DNA of 7,531 nt from an archaeon (GTDB lineage: Archaea > Thermoproteota > Nitrososphaeria_A > Caldarchaeales > Wolframiiraptoraceae): the NCBI GenBank assembly GCA_029258815.1, contig JAPDJZ010000078.1, forward strand, positions 1-7,531, written 5' to 3'. The notes below the pieces were generated by a model that ran no database searches, was not told the DNA's origin, and was given only the letters and a program-made list of their open reading frames with translations. A program made the position numbers and the translations under genes. How positions within the stretch are numbered: position 1 is the first letter of the stretch; each line of letters opens with the position of its first letter. Below, one piece after another: positions 1-5,462 of the stretch.

Positions 1-195
1 CATTATATAGCCCGCTAAATCGCCGCCGATCTCCGCGACGAGGAACGTCCTCGGATAATTCTGGAGTATCGAGTTGAAGAAGAAGTAGGTGTAGTTCTCG
101 GGGAGGCATCGCCTATTGATCATGATTACCCTCGCGAGATCCGCCGCCGAAGCCTCTCTTACCCGGAAGACCTGCTCCTCGCTATAGCTCTCCAT
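1..195 (-). CDS. rimI: Protein N-acetyltransferase (Ard1/RimI type), N-terminal 65 residues, cut by the window edge
   Basis: Read on the minus strand from ATG at 195-193, the frame stays open to position 1, giving 65 residues that end in A-G-Y-I-M. The segment L-P-E-N-Y-T-Y-F-F-F (residues 31-40) matches the L-P-E-N-Y substrate-site segment shared by archaeal Ard1 and eukaryotic Naa10. The following V-A-E-I-x-G-D-L-A-G-Y-I is the usual first part of the GNAT core sheet. Family members transfer acetyl from acetyl-CoA to protein N-termini in the cytoplasm. The acetyl-CoA-binding R/Q-x-x-G-x-G/A loop would lie further downstream, outside the window, so catalysis cannot be checked here. The start is well supported: GGAGGG at 206-201 sits 5 nt before the ATG. 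The gene is divergent from the M50 peptidase gene. Confidence 0.88.
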   Translation of the reverse strand, partial: MESYSEEQVFRVREASAADLARVIMINRRCLPENYTYFFFNSILQNYPRTFLVAEIGGDLAGYIM

Positions 196-234
196 ATCTG
201 CCCTCCTTCTCCTCAACCCTCTAGCTAAACCCCA

Positions 235-246
235 GATTTTTATGCC
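235..246 (-). promoter_or_regulatory. TATA-box promoter of the N-acetyltransferase gene
   Basis: The minus strand reads GGCATAAAAATC, the most AT-rich stretch in the spacer between the two divergent genes. It lies about 45 nt upstream of the ATG. Archaeal transcription normally starts about 25 nt after the box, near 215, leaving a leader of about 20 nt that carries the Shine-Dalgarno sequence GGAGGG. Confidence 0.55.
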
Positions 247-343
247 TTATAGCCCCTACTCCACCTCCCCCTCGGGGCGCGGCGGGGAGCCTTCTCAAAC
301 TCGAGCCTAGCCCGTTTAGACGGCTTCCCTTCCTCCGAGCGGG

Positions 344-356
344 AAAACATTAAAGA
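344..356 (+). promoter_or_regulatory. TATA-box promoter of the M50 peptidase gene
   Basis: AAAACATTAAAGA is the only AT-rich run in the GC-rich sequence before the peptidase gene. Its centre is about 36 nt before the TTG at 388, so transcription would begin near 376, giving a short leader of about a dozen nucleotides. Two GATC repeats immediately follow the box. The rest of the 196-387 spacer shows no further gene. Confidence 0.45.
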
Positions 357-387
357 TCGTGAGATCGGATCCCCTCCCGGGCGAGGT

Positions 388-1416
388 TTGGAATCGTACT
401 ACGATAGGGTTGAGGAGATAAAGGCGGTGGTCTCTAAGCATTTCGCCGTCGAGGACGTATACTACGAAGCCGGGGTATTGACATTCCTGATAAGGGAGAG
501 GGAGATAAAGGAGGATTTCCGAAGCCTGTATAGAGAGCTTAAGAGGCTGGGATACGTTCCCTCGGCGAGGCTGAGCGGGGGGAGGGTCGTTATAAGGGTC
601 TTTAGGTATCGCGAGCCCGCCCTCGGCTTCCTCAGGTATAGGAACCTGCCCCTCATCCTATTCGCGATAACCCTCGCGGTAATACTCTTAGACGGGTATT
701 TCTGGGCGTCCTTCAGGTCGCTATACGAGGTGGCCTTCGGCCCCAGAAGCTTTCTCGAGAAGCTCTTCGAGAGCGGGCTTTACGCCGCGATCCTCCTAGC
801 GATTCTAGGCTTGCACGAGCTAGCCCACCTAGTAGCCGCGAAGAGGGCGGGGGCGTCGGCGTCCATGCCCTACTTCATTCCCGGGATCCCGGGCTTGATA
901 CCGACCTTCGGGGCGGTGATCTTCCAGAGGGAGCCTATAGTGAATCGGGATGAGATGTTCGATCTCGGGCTGAGCGGCCCGCTCACGAGCTTTATCCTAA
1001 GCACGGTTATAGGGTTTCTAGCCGTTAGCTGGTATGCTCCGTGGCTTACCGAGCAGGAGCTTAGGCGCGTGGTCGAGGCGGTTAGGGCCAGCGGGGGAGA
1101 GGTTACGACCCTCCAGCCGCCCCTAATGCTTCAAGCGATAGTGGCGCTACTTCAGCTAGGCCACCCCGATCGAATCCCCCTCATGAGCGGCGGGGTATTC
1201 TTCGCGATCTGGCTGGGCTTCTTCGTAACAGCCTTAAACCTCCTGCCGATCTGGCAGCTCGACGGATCGAAGATCTTCAGAAGCGTTCTCTCGGCCAGGC
1301 AGCATAGGATAGCGAGCTACGTCTCGCTGGCGATTCTAGCGGTCTCGGGATACTTCTTCATCGCGATCCTATTCTTCCTCCTCCTCGCAGCAGCCTTTCT
1401 TGGAGCGCTCCTCTAG
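388..1416 (+). CDS. Site-2-protease-like membrane metalloprotease (peptidase family M50)
   Basis: A 342-residue integral membrane protein. The zinc motif H-E-L-A-H is at residues 143-147 inside a hydrophobic helix. The second zinc ligand is Asp292 in N-L-L-P-I-W-Q-L-D-G (284-293), the M50 LDG motif. The segment F-I-P-G-I-P-G-L-I-P-T-F-G-A-V-I (163-178) and D-L-G-L-S-G-P-L (192-199) match the group of archaeal and plastid (EGY-like) S2P relatives. About 85 soluble residues precede the first membrane helix (roughly 88-106); other helices lie near 130-152, 199-217, 268-290 and 311-340. Such enzymes cut transmembrane substrates within the bilayer; no substrate is evident. The TTG start at 388 fits a short-leader transcript. 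An alternative is GTG at 427 (Val14), which has GAGGAG 9 nt upstream. The Alba-like gene follows after 12 nt, probably cotranscribed. Confidence 0.88.
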   Translation: MESYYDRVEEIKAVVSKHFAVEDVYYEAGVLTFLIREREIKEDFRSLYRELKRLGYVPSARLSGGRVVIRVFRYREPALGFLRYRNLPLILFAITLAVILLDGYFWASFRSLYEVAFGPRSFLEKLFESGLYAAILLAILGLHELAHLVAAKRAGASASMPYFIPGIPGLIPTFGAVIFQREPIVNRDEMFDLGLSGPLTSFILSTVIGFLAVSWYAPWLTEQELRRVVEAVRASGGEVTTLQPPLMLQAIVALLQLGHPDRIPLMSGGVFFAIWLGFFVTALNLLPIWQLDGSKIFRSVLSARQHRIASYVSLAILAVSGYFFIAILFFLLLAAAFLGALL

Positions 1417-1428
1417 CCTACTCAGCCG

Positions 1429-1743
1429 GTGAAAAACATAACTATTCCGATTCGGATTATCTCGGCTAGTAGGATGGGAAGACCTCTCGTGATAGTCGGC
1501 AGGAAGGACGCCATGAGATACGTTACGGCGTGCGTAACCCTATTCAATCGAGGAGAGCGGGAGATAGTTCTAAGGGCTAGGGGCAGGAATATCGAGAACT
1601 GCATCCGGACGATCATGCTCCTGAAGAACGGCTTCTACTCGAATCTCAGGGTTAAGGAGATAAGCCTGGGGAGCGACGAGCTTCGGCGGGGCGACGGAAG
1701 GGTGAGGCACGTGGGGGTTCTCGAGGCGGTTATAGCCTTATAG
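1429..1743 (+). CDS. albA: Alba-family DNA/RNA-binding protein, divergent paralogue
   Basis: A 104-residue protein with the Alba fold order. L-V-I-V-G-R-K-D (20-27) replaces the usual V-L-I-G-K-K-P; then come A-C-V-T-L-F-N-R-G (34-42), E-I-V-L-R-A-R-G-R (45-53) and N-G-F (67-69) before a C-terminal strand. The paired Arg51 and Arg53 of A-R-G-R and the Phe of the dimer-dimer contact (Phe69) are kept. The site equivalent to Lys16 of Sulfolobus Alba, whose acetylation is reported to weaken DNA binding, is Arg25, and the following Pro is Asp27. Alba dimers coat DNA and bind RNA in archaea. The GTG start has no Shine-Dalgarno sequence and no TATA box of its own, so it is probably expressed with the M50 gene 12 nt upstream. 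A later start at Met16 would remove little of the fold. Confidence 0.83.
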   Translation: MKNITIPIRIISASRMGRPLVIVGRKDAMRYVTACVTLFNRGEREIVLRARGRNIENCIRTIMLLKNGFYSNLRVKEISLGSDELRRGDGRVRHVGVLEAVIAL

Positions 1744-1745
1744 CC
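1736..1745 (+). promoter_or_regulatory. TATA-box promoter of the aminotransferase-fold gene
   Basis: CCTTATAGCC spans the stop codon of the Alba-like gene. Its centre is about 30 nt before the ATG at 1771, so transcription would start only a few nucleotides before the ATG. That agrees with the lack of any Shine-Dalgarno sequence there. Confidence 0.5.
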
Positions 1746-1770
1746 TCACTTAACGATCACCTAATCAGCT

Positions 1771-3072
1771 ATGAGGGATATTCCCAGGATTTCGAAGCCC
1801 CCGACCTCGGGCAAAGCCGGCGAACTTATCTCGAGGGACGTCGATCTGATGTCGAGATCGTATCGGAGAGCGTTTCCGCTGGTCGTCAAGCGCGTCGAGG
1901 GGCCGGTCGTAGAGGACGTAAACGGGAACTGGTATATTGATCTCACCAGCGGCCTCGGCCTCCTACCCTTGGGAGGAAATCATCCGGATGTCGTTAAAGC
2001 GGTTAGGGATCAGCTTAGCGAGCTGTCGCTCTACAATCCCGCCGCCGCGCATCACGAGCGGATCGGCGAGCTCGCCGAGGAGCTTTCGAGGATAGCTCCA
2101 ATTAGGGGGGATGTTAGGTTCGTCTTCTGCGATAGCGGCGGGGAGGCGGTGGACCTAGCGATAAGGGCCGCGAGGTGGCATTCGGGTAGAAGGGCGATCC
2201 TGAGCTTCATCGGAGAATATCATGGATCGGTTGGGGAGGCTCTCGCGGCCTCGACGGACCTAAAGCCTAGGAGGCTTCTCGCCGAAGTATCCGACGTACT
2301 CTATTTTCCGGCCTCGGATTGCGAGACCTGCCCTCTAGGCCTGAGGCCCGAGAAATGTGGGGCTAGGTGCGTCGAGGAGATGAGGGGCTTGGTCGAGGCG
2401 GTGGCGCCCGGGGATCTAGCCGGCATAGTCTTCAATCCGCTTGGTCTCGGTAGGGGGATCTTGGCGCGCTCGGAGAGGTATGTCGCCGGATTGCTTGGGG
2501 CCGCTAGGGATCTTCGAGCTCTCGTGGTAGCGGATGAGGTTCTGACGGCCCCCGCTAGAACCGGCAGATGGTTCGCCTTAGATCGATGGAACGCGAAGGT
2601 GGATCTAGTCTGCCTAGGCGCCGCCCTCGCATCCGGTCTCCCGATCGGGGTTATAGCGGCTAGGGAGGACGTTCTAGATCTCGAGCCCGGGATGCACGAG
2701 CAATCCGGGGGGAACGTGTTGTCAATAGCCTCGGCCATCGCCACCCTCAGGGTCATTCGGGATGAGGGCTTGATCGAGAGGGGCGAGAGGATCGGCCGGA
2801 GAATCCTCAGAAGGCTTAGAGACCTAGTCGACGAGCTGGGGGCGGGTTGGAGGGCCAGGGGGGTCGGCATGCTCCTGTGCCTAGAAGCCGCCGGCGGGGA
2901 CGTAGGGACGCTGGTCAGCGAGCTTTTTAGGGTCGGGCTGCTCGTCTGGAGGATGGGCTCGGCGATCCTGCTAGCCCCCCCGCTGAACATCGAGGAGGAT
3001 CTCCTGGATAGGGGGCTGGAGCTCTTCGAGGAGAAGGTTAGGGAGTTTAGCCGACTATCTCGAGCTTCCTAA
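1771..3072 (+). CDS. Class III aminotransferase-fold protein lacking the PLP lysine (probable pseudo-aminotransferase)
   Basis: A 433-residue, full-length member of the fold-type I, class III (GABA/ornithine) aminotransferase family. Recognisable segments are V-W/E-D-x-N-G-N-x-Y-I-D-L near 48-58, G-G-N-H-P (68-72), S-G-G-E-A (122-126), Y-H-G (150-152), A-D-E-V (254-257), A-R-T-G (262-265) and S-G-G-N (312-315). Asp255, which holds the pyridine nitrogen, is kept. Compared with E. coli GabT from memory, the Schiff-base Lys268 is Ala284 (codon gcc, 2620-2622), Glu211 is Asn222, Gln242 is Leu258 and Arg398 is Leu400. Transamination is therefore unlikely. A four-Cys cluster (184, 187, 196, 200) resembles one in archaeal relatives. 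The frame is intact and uses the same codons as its neighbours, which argues against recent decay. It has its own TATA box, no Shine-Dalgarno sequence, and overlaps the end of the convergent eL42 gene by 26 nt. Role unknown. Confidence 0.85.
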   Translation: MRDIPRISKPPTSGKAGELISRDVDLMSRSYRRAFPLVVKRVEGPVVEDVNGNWYIDLTSGLGLLPLGGNHPDVVKAVRDQLSELSLYNPAAAHHERIGELAEELSRIAPIRGDVRFVFCDSGGEAVDLAIRAARWHSGRRAILSFIGEYHGSVGEALAASTDLKPRRLLAEVSDVLYFPASDCETCPLGLRPEKCGARCVEEMRGLVEAVAPGDLAGIVFNPLGLGRGILARSERYVAGLLGAARDLRALVVADEVLTAPARTGRWFALDRWNAKVDLVCLGAALASGLPIGVIAAREDVLDLEPGMHEQSGGNVLSIASAIATLRVIRDEGLIERGERIGRRILRRLRDLVDELGAGWRARGVGMLLCLEAAGGDVGTLVSELFRVGLLVWRMGSAILLAPPLNIEEDLLDRGLELFEEKVREFSRLSRAS

Positions 3073-3325
3073 GCCTTATGCCCTCCTTGTGAATCGTGTA
3101 GCCGCACTCCTTGCAGATCAGCTTCAGGGTCTGCTTCTGAGTCGTCTTAGCCTTCTTCCGCTGAATCGGATACTTCTGACCCCCGTAGCCGTGAAGCTCC
3201 CGCTCGTGGTGCCTAGCCCCCCGGGCGAGAGCCCGATCTTTCCCCTTCTTGTAGAGGGTAACCTTATGCGGGGTATACTTGCGGCATCTGGGACAATAGG
3301 TGTTTATCGTGGCCGGAATCTTCAA
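3047..3325 (-). CDS. rpl44e: 50S ribosomal protein eL42 (L44e)
   Basis: The large-subunit ribosomal protein eL42, 92 residues with the start chosen here. Residues 3-14 (I-P-A-T-I-N-T-Y-C-P-R-C) and the end I-H-K-E-G-I-R-L-R-K-L-E-I-V are family hallmarks. Cys11, Cys14, Cys71 and Cys74 form the zinc site, and the basic middle contains H-G-Y-G-G-Q (45-50). The protein contacts the E-site tRNA end in the 50S subunit. The start is taken as TTG at 3325-3323: it gives the family's usual length and N-terminus and lies about 35 nt after a TATA box. An ATG at 3367 is in frame and would add 14 residues, but it overlaps that TATA box and the added residues do not resemble the family. The gene runs opposite to eS27 and its 3' end overlaps the aminotransferase-fold gene. 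Confidence 0.93.
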   Translation of the reverse strand: MKIPATINTYCPRCRKYTPHKVTLYKKGKDRALARGARHHERELHGYGGQKYPIQRKKAKTTQKQTLKLICKECGYTIHKEGIRLRKLEIVG

Positions 3326-3356
3326 CTCCGAATCCGTGCTCCCTCCCGCCGAGCCG

Positions 3357-3376
3357 TATTTAAGCATTCTTTAAAG
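3357..3376 (-). promoter_or_regulatory. TATA-box promoter of eL42
   Basis: Two AT-rich elements lie side by side on the minus strand: CTTTAAAG (3376-3369) and CTTAAATA (3364-3357). The second predicts transcription from about 3335, ten nucleotides before the TTG start. The first predicts about 3347, which would place GGGAGGG in a slightly longer leader. Confidence 0.6.
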
Positions 3377-3395
3377 CCCTCGAGCGCTGGGAAGC

Positions 3396-3405
3396 GGATA
3401 TAAGC
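3396..3405 (+). promoter_or_regulatory. TATA-box promoter of the ribokinase gene
   Basis: GGATATAAGC is centred about 27 nt before the GTG at 3428, so the transcript should begin at or within a few bases of the start codon. No Shine-Dalgarno sequence is present, which fits a leaderless mRNA. It is back to back with the eL42 promoter in a 102-nt spacer. Confidence 0.65.
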
Positions 3406-3427
3406 GAGACCGCCGATAGAATCGCCT

Positions 3428-4357
3428 GTGAAGCCCGGAGTCGGCGTTCTCGGAAGCATTCACATGGATTACGTCGTAACCTTGGATAGGATGCCTAGGC
3501 TGGGGGAGACCGTGATCGGGAGGGGGTTCAAGATGACGCCGGGCGGGAAGGGCGCTAATCAGGCGGTCGCCGCCGCGAGGCTCGGAGCGGACGTCTACAT
3601 GATCGGAATGGTTGGAAACGACGTAATCGGAGACGAGTTGATAAAGAACTTCGAGAGAAATCGCGTTAACGTCGACTACGTGAAGCGCGCGGAAACCCAC
3701 TCCGGCGTCGCCCTAATCTTCGTGGACTCCGAGGGGAATAACGTTATAGCGGTCGCCCCCGGAGCGGACTACCATCTCTCGAAGGAGGACGTCGACGAGG
3801 CGCTTGAAGATCTTAGAGATAGGATAGGCGTGCTCCTCCTCCAGCTCGAGATCCCCGTCGAGGTCGTTGAGTACGCTATTAGGAGGTTCTCCGAGGAGGG
3901 GATTAGGATAATCCTGAACCCGGCTCCATATCACGAGCTTTCGAGAGAGGCTTTGAGCAGGGTCTCCGTCGCGACGCCGAACGAGATAGAGCTGGAGCTG
4001 ATGAGCGGAGTCAGGATAGCGAGCGATGAGGATCTGATGAGGGCTGGGAGGAAGGCGATCGAAGACCTTGGAATAGGGAATCTGGTAGTAACCTTGGGCG
4101 AGCGGGGAGCCATGATAATAGCCCCAGACCGGCACGAGCTCATTCCAGCCTTCAAGGTTAAGCCCGTCGATACAACCGGAGCGGGAGACGCCTTCAACGG
4201 TGCCCTAGCGGTGGCCCTAGTAAGGGGAGAAGCCCTCGAAAGCGCCGCGAGGTACGCTAATGCCGTGGCCGCTTTATCGACGCTTAAGCTGGGAGCTCAG
4301 GAGGCTTTACCGACCTCGAAGGAGGTTGAGAAGTTCTTAGAGGAGAGGGGCGGATAG
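3428..4357 (+). CDS. rbsK: Ribokinase-like PfkB-family sugar kinase
   Basis: A complete 309-residue PfkB-family carbohydrate kinase that most resembles ribokinase. The N-terminal G-S-I-H-M-D (9-14) and the first family signature G-G-K-G-A-N-Q-A (39-46) form the sugar site, with Glu141 in Q-L-E-I-P. N-P-A-P (164-167), T-P-N-E (183-186) and V-T-L-G-E-R-G-A (221-228) are typical inner motifs. The second signature D-T-T-G-A-G-D-A-F (248-256) carries the anion hole and the catalytic base Asp254, and the end G-A-Q-x-x-x-P-T (289-296) matches ribokinases. Expected reaction: ATP plus D-ribose gives ribose 5-phosphate; a nucleoside or other pentose cannot be excluded. All key residues are present. No sugar transporter or regulator is adjacent. 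It starts with GTG on an apparently leaderless transcript and separates eL42 from eS27, which are neighbours in many relatives. Confidence 0.88.
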   Translation: MKPGVGVLGSIHMDYVVTLDRMPRLGETVIGRGFKMTPGGKGANQAVAAARLGADVYMIGMVGNDVIGDELIKNFERNRVNVDYVKRAETHSGVALIFVDSEGNNVIAVAPGADYHLSKEDVDEALEDLRDRIGVLLLQLEIPVEVVEYAIRRFSEEGIRIILNPAPYHELSREALSRVSVATPNEIELELMSGVRIASDEDLMRAGRKAIEDLGIGNLVVTLGERGAMIIAPDRHELIPAFKVKPVDTTGAGDAFNGALAVALVRGEALESAARYANAVAALSTLKLGAQEALPTSKEVEKFLEERGG

Positions 4358-4365
4358 CCGCGAAA

Positions 4366-4388
4366 AATAGTTATAACGTGCCTTAAAG
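4366..4388 (+). promoter_or_regulatory. Promoter region of eS27 with two TATA-like boxes
   Basis: AGTTATAAC (4369-4377), preceded by an A-rich BRE-like run, predicts transcription near 4398 and a 15-nt leader holding the purine run before the ATG. CCTTAAAG (4381-4388) predicts a start near 4410 and an essentially leaderless transcript. The sequence does not decide between them. Confidence 0.5.
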
Positions 4389-4412
4389 TTTCCCCGGGCT
4401 GGGAAGAGGGGG

Positions 4413-4616
4413 ATGTCCGAGGTCGATTGGAGCAAACTCATCCCGAAGCCTCGGTCGAAGTTCCTGCTAGTCCAGTGTAATGAATGCGGCCACAGACAGG
4501 TCGTATTCGATCACGCGAAGATCGAGGTTAAGTGCCTCGTATGCGGAGCAACCCTAGCGATCCCGAAGGGTGGGAAGGCGAAGATTCTGGGAAGGGTTCT
4601 CGAAGGTCTGACCTAA
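4413..4616 (+). CDS. rps27e: 30S ribosomal protein eS27
   Basis: A 67-residue small-subunit ribosomal protein with one zinc ribbon: Cys22 and Cys25 (Q-C-N-E-C-G-H) and Cys41 and Cys44 (K-C-L-V-C-G). The sequence P-K-P-R-S-K-F-L-L-V (11-20) and the C-terminal pattern A-T-L-A-I-P-x-G-G-K-A are standard for archaeal eS27. Length matches the family. The ATG is preceded directly by a purine run (GAAGAGGGGG), too close to be an ordinary Shine-Dalgarno site, so translation may be leaderless. It opens the plus-strand translation cluster; aIF2-alpha follows after 49 nt with its own TATA box. Confidence 0.95.
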   Translation: MSEVDWSKLIPKPRSKFLLVQCNECGHRQVVFDHAKIEVKCLVCGATLAIPKGGKAKILGRVLEGLT

Positions 4617-4630
4617 GGGGCGGGTCTTGT

Positions 4631-4641
4631 AACTTAAATTC
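4631..4641 (+). promoter_or_regulatory. TATA-box promoter of aIF2-alpha
   Basis: AACTTAAATTC is centred about 29 nt before the ATG at 4666, placing the transcript start within a few bases of the ATG. A GGAGG lies in the spacer (4644-4648), but it is 17 nt from the start codon and would lie upstream of the predicted transcript. Confidence 0.6.
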
Positions 4642-4665
4642 TGGGAGGCGGGTTTTCCTTCCGGG

Positions 4666-5454
4666 ATGTCTGAGTTCGTCGAGGTTAAGGCTCCGAAGCC
4701 CAGGGATCTAGTCGTCGGGGTTGTTAAGCGGGTTGAGAGATATGGCGCCTACCTAGATCTGATCGAGTATCCGGGCTGGGAGGGGTTTGTCCACATATCG
4801 GAGATCTCGCTCAAATGGATTCGGAACATCAGGGATTATCTCAGGGAGAATCAGCGCGAGGTCTTCAGGGTTCTGAGGCTCGACGAGCGGGCGAGGCAGG
4901 CGGACGTATCCCTGCGGAGGGTTTCCCAGAAGGAGCGAGAGCGGAAGATGCTCGAGTGGAAGCGAAAACAGAGGCTGATGAGGATTCTAAGCGTTCTCGC
5001 CGAGAGGACGGGCAGATCCGAGGAGGAGCTCAGAAAGCTTATAGTTAGGCCGGCCATGAAACGCGGCTTAAGCCTATACGATGTCTTCCTAGACGCCCTC
5101 GACGAGGGCAGGCTTCCGGCTTGGATGAAGCTCGATAAGAGGCTGGCCGAGCAGCTTTTAGAGCTAATCCGGCAAGAGATCAGGCTTAAGCGCGCGGTCG
5201 TCAAGGGGACCATCGTGATGACGGTTCCAAGGGGCGATGGGGTCGAGATCATTAGGAAGGCCGTCGAGAAGGGCTTGAAGCAGGCCGGAAAGGGCGAGGA
5301 GGTGATGATAACCTCGATAGGGCCCCCGCGCTATCTGATCAGGGTTGAGGCGGAGGATCAGGAGAAGGGTAGGGAGCTGATCGAAAAGGTCGCGGAGGCA
5401 TGCCTCTCCGTGGTCAGGGACGCCGGAGGGCGAGGAGAGCTCCAGCTAAAGTGA
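4666..5454 (+). CDS. eif2a: Translation initiation factor aIF2 subunit alpha
   Basis: A complete 262-residue alpha subunit of aIF2, the heterotrimer that brings Met-tRNAi to the small ribosomal subunit. Residues about 12-85 form the S1/OB domain (V-V-G-V-V-K-R-V-x-x-Y-G-A-Y-L-D-L, then G-F-V-H-I-S-E-I-S). Residues about 88-172 are the helical domain, with K-L-I-V-R-P-A-M-K-R-G-L-S-L-Y-D-V. Residues about 175-262 are the alpha-beta domain that contacts the gamma subunit. Ser48 in S-E-I-S aligns with the regulatory Ser51 of eukaryotic eIF2-alpha, though the following residues are L-K-W rather than R-R-R. Length is normal. Nop10 starts 8 nt after the stop, so the two are almost certainly one transcript. 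Confidence 0.96.
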   Translation: MSEFVEVKAPKPRDLVVGVVKRVERYGAYLDLIEYPGWEGFVHISEISLKWIRNIRDYLRENQREVFRVLRLDERARQADVSLRRVSQKERERKMLEWKRKQRLMRILSVLAERTGRSEEELRKLIVRPAMKRGLSLYDVFLDALDEGRLPAWMKLDKRLAEQLLELIRQEIRLKRAVVKGTIVMTVPRGDGVEIIRKAVEKGLKQAGKGEEVMITSIGPPRYLIRVEAEDQEKGRELIEKVAEACLSVVRDAGGRGELQLK

Positions 5455-5462
5455 GATGAGCC

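Noticed and set aside
196..387. A small gene or structural RNA in the 192-nt divergent spacer
   Set aside because: No frame with a start signal, no tRNA-like arms and no long stem were found; the two divergent promoters account for the AT-rich parts.
2301..2990. A 229-codon open frame on the minus strand inside the aminotransferase-fold gene
   Set aside because: It is antisense to a clear protein family. Its composition (Ser, Pro, Arg rich, low in Ile/Lys/Glu) is that of the complement of a GC-rich gene, and no start signal or family motif is seen.
1771..3072. Calling the aminotransferase-fold gene a pseudogene
   Set aside because: There is no frameshift or premature stop, the N- and C-terminal ends match the family, it has its own promoter, and codon use matches neighbours; only active-site residues are changed.
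3089..3403. A 104-codon plus-strand frame opposite eL42
   Set aside because: It is the complement of a universally conserved ribosomal protein gene and would start inside that gene's coding region without any start signal.
5302..5338. GTGATGA followed 26 nt later by CTGA, a possible C/D box guide RNA
   Set aside because: No convincing second box pair is present, and the bases encode a conserved part of aIF2-alpha (V-M-I-T-S-I-G-P-P-R-Y-L-I), which explains them fully.
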